Below are positions 61,360 through 64,000 of a stretch of DNA of 64,000 nt, piece by piece. Under the pieces are notes generated by a model. That model was not told where the DNA came from. It worked only from the letters and a program-made list of their open reading frames with translations, and made no database searches. Source of the DNA: Diphasiastrum complanatum (lineage: Eukaryota > Streptophyta > Lycopodiopsida > Lycopodiales > Lycopodiaceae). The stretch is from contig CM055101.1 of assembly GCA_029204225.1 (NCBI GenBank), positions 38,049,374 through 38,113,373 of the forward strand, written 5' to 3'. The position numbers were made by a program, and so were the translations under genes. Numbering within the stretch: the first letter of the stretch is position 1; the number at the start of each line of letters is the position of its first letter.

Positions 61360-61989
61360 CTGCACAAACATGTAATCAACATTATTAGCTAGCCATTGTG
61401 ACCTATTTGCTGACAAACAGGCAGCATATCATTAGCATTCACAACATGAAATAATTCACATACAGAATGGTTCCACAATTTAAAATTTAGAAGTTTTCCT
61501 AAGCGTCCAAAGCAACTAAAGATTCATTCTTGTTGAGATTTTTCTGTTCACAGCTTTATTTAACACTTTTGTTTTCTGAAGGCATTACACACTTCCCCAA
61601 TCCAGAAAATCACATACTTGCAGTTGAGACTCTAATAAGTCGAACTCGACCCTTGGCTAAACTAGAATAACCTTAAAATTAGTTGAAGCCACATTAGCAA
61701 TGAATCGTAATTCGACAAGATTTGACAGATTCGATTTGATTCAAATTGAGTCTAGATCAGAATCAATTTGCTTCTATCGGCTTGAAATTTACGCATATTC
61801 TTATATTTTTGCAAATAGACCTTATTTAGGGCATTAATTACTAGAATTTAAATCTGGCTTCCAAATCTGGAATGAAACAGCTCCATTCAAAATTGGAGAT
61901 ATGTTTTGTCTTGAATTTTGAAATAGGTTTGTACTCCCCTGGATTCAAATCTTTTAGAAAAATAATATTTTTGACTCTTGATTTGGATC
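61360..61989 (-). other. CRWN intron sequence, unassigned
   Basis: No gene is seen. It continues upstream of the first visible CRWN exon and leads into the hAT fragment. Confidence 0.5.
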
Positions 61990-62168
61990 TTGTTCTAACT
62001 ATCACTATAAGTGCAGCAGTCATCGTGGTGGCGACGCTCACCGACAATGCCAGCAATTGTGTCGCCATTGGTGAGCTTTTGGAGAGAAATTATCCTACCA
62101 TCATGTGGACCCCATGTGCAGCACACTGCATTGATCTTTTGATGCATGACATAGGAGCCTTCCACTGA
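61990..62168 (+). pseudogene. hAT transposase fragment (DUF659-type)
   Basis: Plus-strand VVATLTDNASNCVAIGELL, then NYPTIMWTPCAAHCIDLLM and HDIG. The T-D-N-A-S-N motif carries a catalytic aspartate of hAT transposases and the C-A-A-H-C-I-D-L segment follows at the usual distance. It stops at TGA (62166-62168) soon after. It is antisense to the CRWN gene, presumably in one of its introns. The rest of the transposase is absent. Confidence 0.85.
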
Positions 62169-62194
62169 ATTTCAATACCATCACATCCAGTGTC

Positions 62195-63871
62195 AGTTAA
62201 GAAAACACAGTTTAAACACCCGACCGGATCAATCACCACACCACAACGTCAAGTGCAACAAGACAACAGAATTGCTCTCCTCAAACTCTATATTCAACTG
62301 ATGAGTAAGTACAAAGATAAATTGCTTAAAAGCACTCAAAGAGCTCGTAAAAGAAAGATGGCCCGATAACTCTACAACTAAGCACACGTGATGCCGTCGA
62401 AATAAGAAAGCACTCTATAAGTTGATCATTGCTATTTTAACTCTCTCCCTCAATGATCAACGTCTCTCTTTATTTTAGAGTTTACTCTATTCATGGAACA
62501 TACCGCCATGATAGTATTACAAGTAAAGGCTTCTTTTTTTTTTACATCACCAGATCTAAGCCAAGTTTGGCTCTAAAAGTCTCAAACTTTTCTTTACTTA
62601 AAGCTTTCGTAAATATATCAGCAACTTGTAATATCGTAGAACAATGTACAATACTTATATCTTCAGATTGTAACTTTTCACGCACAAAGTGATATTTCAC
62701 TTCAATATGTTTTGTCCTTGCATGAAAGATAGGATTTTTAGCCAATTGTGTTCCACTTTGACTGTCACAGAAAAATAACAGTAGGATTTACCTGCTTCAT
62801 GCCAATCTCACATAACGTAGCCAAACAGCTTCCTGGGTAGCAGAACTCAACGCTTTATATTCGGCTTCTGTAGAAGAAAGAGAAGAAGAAAGAGAAATAG
62901 TATCTTGCTTCTTGCTAGACCATGAAAAACAACCGCTACCAAAATTGAAGGCATAACCTGTTGTTGACTTTCTATCATCTATACTTCCTGCCCAATCAGC
63001 GTCAACATAACCTTGCAACTTAGGTAAAACACTTTGTCTTTTGTAGATTAGACCAAGGTTAGGTGTACCTTTCACATATCTCAAAATCCTTTTTGCAGCT
63101 TTCCAATGGTCCAAAGTGGGTGGTGACATGAATTGGCTAATCAAACTTACAACATAGCAGATATCAAGACGTGTAGTCGTAAGATATATCAAACTCCCAA
63201 CTAGCTGACGAAATAGTGTAGCTTCAACATGTGCACTATCATCAATACGAGATAATTTCTTACTAGCTTCGCAAGGGGTGATGGAAGGTTTGCACTCTGT
63301 CATGTGAAATCTCTCCAATATCTCGCCCACATACTTGTTTTCACATAACCTGATATCACTGCTAGTTTGCCATACTTCGACACCCAAGCAATAGTGCATA
63401 AGATCTAAATCTGTCATCTCAAACTGCTTGCATAAGTTGGTTTTGATATGCTTGCCCTCTGATTCAGCTGACAATCCCCTGCCTCTGAATCTTCTTACAG
63501 TTTTTGAGCTAGTCCACGAATCTCCACAGACTCGGTTTTGTGCTTCCTAGCCAACAAACCGTCGTAAATTCGCAGCTCTCTGTTCTTGTCTGGTGATTCA
63601 AGCCACCAAGGGCTCTGATACCAAGTTAAGAAAACACAGTTTAAACACCCGACCGGATCAATCACCACAGCACAACGTCAAGTGCAACAAGACAACAGAA
63701 TTGCTCTCCTCAAACTCTATATTCAACTGATGAGTAAGTACAAAGATAAATTGCTTAAAAGCACTCAAAGGGCTCGTAAAAGAAAGATGGCCCGATAACT
63801 CTAGAACTAAGCACACGTGGTGCCGTCGAAATAAGAAAGCACTGTATAAGTCGATCATTGCTATTTTAACT
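62195..63871 (-). mobile_element. Complete but internally deleted copia element with both LTRs
   Basis: LTRs of 248 bp each at 62195-62442 and 63624-63871 differ at six positions by eye. Both run from AGTTAAGAAAACA to TATTTTAACT on the plus strand. The target duplication GTGTC is perfect (62190-62194 and 63872-63876). The PBS complement GGCTCTGATACCA is at 63611-63623 and the purine tract next to the 3' LTR is at 62443-62450. Internal content is only the leader and part of RT-RNase H; gag, protease, integrase and the RT N-terminus are gone. Confidence 0.96.
62542..63474 (-). pseudogene. Copia RT C-terminal part and RNase H inside the deleted element
   Basis: Minus-strand 63474-62797 starts just after the YVDD region with LCKQFEMTDLDLMHYCLGVEV, then YVGEILERFHM, RQLVGSLIYLTTTRLDI and RILRYVKGTPNLGL. 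RNase H follows with VDADWAGSIDDRKSTTGYAF, STEAEYKALSSATQEAVWL. After a break near 62746-62796 the end HIEVKYHFVREKL and VADIFTKALSKEKFE reads in another frame. Typical copia order; no protein with enzymatic function is expected. Confidence 0.9.
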
Positions 63872-63876
63872 GTGTC

Positions 63877-64000
63877 ATCTTCTTGGTCACATTTGTAATT
63901 AGGAAGAAAAAGGCCCTTGCCATGTTCGTGACAAGAACCACACATTTATAGTTGGCATTTGATGAGCATTTGACCATTAAACAAGCTAGGTTTGAAAAAG
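63877..64000. other. Right flank of the copia insertion
   Basis: Host sequence after the target duplication, probably CRWN intron. A minus-strand frame (CGSCHEHGKGLFL...) is open here but too short to identify. Confidence 0.4.

Noticed and set aside
61841-62068. 75-residue minus-strand frame with a hydrophobic start
   Set aside because: Antisense of the hAT transposase fragment.

Overview
This is plant nuclear DNA, almost certainly from a seed plant with a large, repeat-rich genome. The evidence is the dense nesting of Ty1/copia and Ty3/gypsy LTR retrotransposons, tRNA-Met-type and tRNA-Asp-type primer binding sites, long dinucleotide arrays, a hAT fragment, and two plant-type host genes. 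The sequence is AT-rich and most mobile-element frames are broken. The species cannot be fixed from sequence alone; ancient, heavily decayed elements and long introns would fit a gymnosperm or an early-diverging or large-genome angiosperm.

Host genes. (1) A single-exon, uninterrupted 269-residue secreted protein of the plant basic secretory protein family (24703-25512, minus). Its zinc-peptidase motif appears to be lost. (2) The 3' part of a CRWN/NMCP1-type nuclear lamina coiled-coil gene on the minus strand (52982-61359). Four exons can be joined in phase, giving about 957 residues up to the stop codon; the 5' exons lie beyond the right edge. Its 5-kb intron carries an old internal duplication and one exon-like cassette. 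The interval upstream of its first visible exon carries a hAT fragment and a young copia insertion.

Layout. 1-2.7 kb: copia relics in both orientations. 2.7-7.5 kb: a badly decayed Ty3/gypsy chromovirus with its 3' LTR. 7.5-10.2 kb: mostly unassigned, ending in a copia LTR piece. 10.2-11.3 kb: a second chromovirus 3' end. 11.3-12.3 kb: a broken unclassified gene, probably transposon-derived. 12.6-13.5 kb: a 0.9-kb compound microsatellite. 13.6-14.4 kb: a region studded with an AGTACC-containing motif. 14.4-17.0 kb: a non-chromovirus gypsy pol with two protease-like units. 19-22.7 kb: copia relics in both orientations. 24.7-27.1 kb: the secretory-protein gene and a tandem family organised around GA arrays. 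27.5-30.4 kb: a copia 3' part and a gypsy 5' LTR/leader. 31.9-35.0 and 45.6-48.7 kb: two copies of a roughly 3-kb segmental duplication. 37.6-38.4 kb: a 351-bp tandem repeat. 38.4-42.1 kb: a copia element with an internal inversion. 43.2-45.1 and 48.7-52.5 kb: further copia pieces and LTRs. 52.9-64 kb: the CRWN gene.

No prokaryotic-type system, CRISPR array, rRNA or tRNA gene was seen. The most informative observations are two well-dated insertion events: a solo LTR whose empty site survives in the duplicated copy, and a copia deletion derivative with matching 248-bp LTRs and a perfect target duplication. Next in value are the clean inversion inside a copia reverse transcriptase and the peptidase-dead secretory protein.
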